Shown here in pieces: positions 62,996 to 64,000 of a stretch of 64,000 bases of DNA. The position numbers and the translations under genes are program-made. Every line of letters begins with the position of its first letter. Within the stretch, counting starts at the first letter, position 1. The notes beneath the pieces were generated by a model. The model saw only the letters and a program-made list of their open reading frames with translations, was not told the DNA's origin and did not search any database. The stretch comes from Desulfobacteraceae bacterium 4572_130 (GTDB taxonomy: Bacteria; Desulfobacterota; Desulfobacteria; Desulfobacterales; Desulfobacteraceae). The DNA lies in the NCBI GenBank assembly GCA_002084425.1, contig NBLN01000002.1:62001-126000 (forward strand). Direction: 5' to 3'.

Positions 62996-63281
62996 AGATG
63001 GCATTATAAACTTACAATATATTGAACTAGGATACTCTTTTTTGAGACCCTTTTGAATAATTGATTTTTCATTTTAAATAAAACAGAACGATTTGGCAAA
63101 GCTCTTGTTTTATATAAACTAGTACTTTTTTAAAATTTTTATAAGTGTTTTGTTCTTTGTTGTGGCCTCTCTAAGTACTAATAATTTTAGTCTGGCCCTT
63201 AGTTGTTTAAACTAAAATTTTTAAGGTAAGATTTTTAATTTTTAAATTATTTATAATAAAAGGTAAAATTAAGGTAAAATT
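62996..63281. other. Gap between yicC and remA with repeat E
   Basis: 286 bases, no coding frame. It carries repeat E (63149-63199) and A/T-rich spacer. The gap is wider than usual for the yicC-remA-gmk arrangement. Confidence 0.45.
63149..63199 (+). repeat. Repeat E copy 3
   Basis: TGTTCTTTGTTGTGGCCTCT then AAGTACTAATAATTTTAGTC and TGGCC; matches 32468-32510 and the reverse of 60161-60209. Confidence 0.55.
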
Positions 63282-63563
63282 ATGGAAGAAGTTCTTTTAA
63301 ATATAGGTTTTAGTAATACTGTAGTTGCTGATAATGTTGTAGCTATTCTTATACCTAATTCTTCTCCTATGAAGAGGCTTAAAAATGAGGCAAGAGAAGA
63401 TAGGCGTCTTATTGATACTACTCATGGAAGAAAAACAAGATCAATAATTTTAACTGATAGTAATCATGTTATTCTTTCTGCAATTCATGCTGATACAGTA
63501 TCCCAACGTTTTATTCTTTTAAAAAAAAATGAGCAGAAAAAAATATCATTAACTACAACATAA
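63282..63563 (+). CDS. remA: RemA-like protein (DUF370)
   Basis: 93 residues. [19 protein letters not shown] then [15 protein letters not shown] and SNHVILSAI match the DUF370/RemA family. In Bacillus RemA is a DNA-binding activator of matrix genes; in Desulfobacterota it is simply conserved beside gmk. Start ATG with AAGGTAAAATT upstream. A repeat B unit separates it from gmk. Confidence 0.9.
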   Translation: MEEVLLNIGFSNTVVADNVVAILIPNSSPMKRLKNEAREDRRLIDTTHGRKTRSIILTDSNHVILSAIHADTVSQRFILLKKNEQKKISLTTT

Positions 63564-63625
63564 TGGCATTGTAAAAAAAGTATGTTAAGACTTATTAAGG
63601 GAGATAGCATAATAGTTTGAAAATA

Positions 63626-63719
63626 AACTGCTATAAGGCAGGTTTGGTTATTAATTCTTAGTTTGTCTTACAACAAAACATGAAAAAATATTAAGTAATT
63701 ATAAGTTTTTTCATATACA
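63626..63719 (+). repeat. Repeat B copy between remA and gmk
   Basis: AACTGCTATAAGGCAG to TATAAGTTTTTTCATATA, same order of blocks as the tandem pair at 7892-8075. It lies inside what is normally a tight gene pair. Confidence 0.7.
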
Positions 63720-63737
63720 ATGGAACAAGGAATTTTT

Positions 63738-64000
63738 ATGAAACAAGGAAAAATTTTTATTATATCAGCTCCTTCCGGGGCTGGAAAATCAACTTTATGT
63801 AATTTAATACTTAAAAATTTTCCTGATATTTCATATTCAATATCTTATACAACAAGAAAGCCAAGAAATAATGAAAACCATGGGGTTGCTTATTCTTTTA
63901 TTACAAATTATGAGTTTGAAAAAAAAATAGAAAAAAAATTCTGGGCAGAATGGGCTATGGTTCATGGTAATTATTATGGGACTTCTATTGAATTTATTAA
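63738..64000 (+). CDS. gmk: Guanylate kinase, 3' truncated by window edge
   Basis: Phosphorylates GMP. The N-terminal FIISAPSGAGKSTLCNLI (P-loop), SYTTRKPRNNENHG and the acidic WAEWAMVHGNYYGTS substrate segment are intact. SD AAGGAA at about 63727. The gene runs off the right edge; 87 codons are seen of about 200. Confidence 0.95.
   Translation, partial: MKQGKIFIISAPSGAGKSTLCNLILKNFPDISYSISYTTRKPRNNENHGVAYSFITNYEFEKKIEKKFWAEWAMVHGNYYGTSIEFI

Overview
The window comes from a very AT-rich Gram-negative sulfate reducer of the Desulfobacterota, most likely Desulfobacteraceae-like. The evidence is a dsrA-dsrB-dsrD-dsrN operon, a four-haem cytochrome c3, a pyrophosphate-dependent phosphofructokinase, an HdrD/DsrK-type iron-sulfur protein and LptD. 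No ribosomal RNA, CRISPR array, complete insertion sequence or prophage is visible.

Layout. 1-8 kb: 3' part of PPi-phosphofructokinase, a small unknown gene, recJ, an MFS exporter, and an Fe-S oxidoreductase that reads through an in-frame TGA with a SECIS-like hairpin, so very probably a selenoprotein. 8-18 kb: hrpA facing a six-gene leftward run argG-argH-lipoprotein-folK-fsa-pgsA. 18-32 kb: housekeeping genes (YkgJ-type protein, sirtuin, TraB family, a FliL-like lipoprotein, thyX, thiN, TPR-SPOR protein, lptD, tmk), then a fusion of cysteine synthase with a cysteinyl-tRNA synthetase-like domain that lacks both HIGH and KMSKS, and a ferredoxin.

32.5-40.5 kb is a gene graveyard: a toxin gene with two nonsense codons beside an intact antitoxin, the tail of a BMP-family binding protein, a decayed TPR gene, an orphan antitoxin-like ORF, an AlbA_2/HATPase gene with a stop at codon 6, and a molybdopterin oxidoreductase missing its front half at a repeat junction. 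Intact genes there are tatD, a spore photoproduct lyase-like radical SAM gene and a PHP phosphoesterase. 40.6-50 kb holds a methyltransferase, a ferredoxin and a secondary-lipid locus: a 1965-residue PUFA-synthase-like protein (KS, chain-length-factor-like KS, AT, two hotdog dehydratases) followed directly by oleA and oleB; oleC and oleD are not here. An acyltransferase and a dienoyl-CoA reductase-like flavoenzyme follow on the other strand.

53-59 kb is the dissimilatory sulfite reductase region: a TPR gene, a near-consensus promoter, dsrA, dsrB, a strong hairpin, dsrD and dsrN, then a cytochrome c3. dsrN has no ATG/GTG/TTG start; an ATA directly after an SD overlapping the end of dsrD is the best candidate. 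60-64 kb: tRNA-Gly, tRNA-Cys, djlA-like gene, a Trm112-like small protein, DUF4416, yicC, remA and the start of gmk.

The intergenic DNA carries several dispersed short repeat families (called A to E here). A resembles a ~195-bp MITE with inverted ends, B is a ~92-bp unit with at least six copies, C contains CGACAAGCTCA, D carries a long hairpin, and E is a ~45-50 bp motif. One A end supplies the likely ribosome-binding site of hrpA, another abuts tRNA-Gly, and a D copy sits at the breakpoint of the truncated oxidoreductase. Calls rest on reading motifs and on family knowledge; no database search was run.
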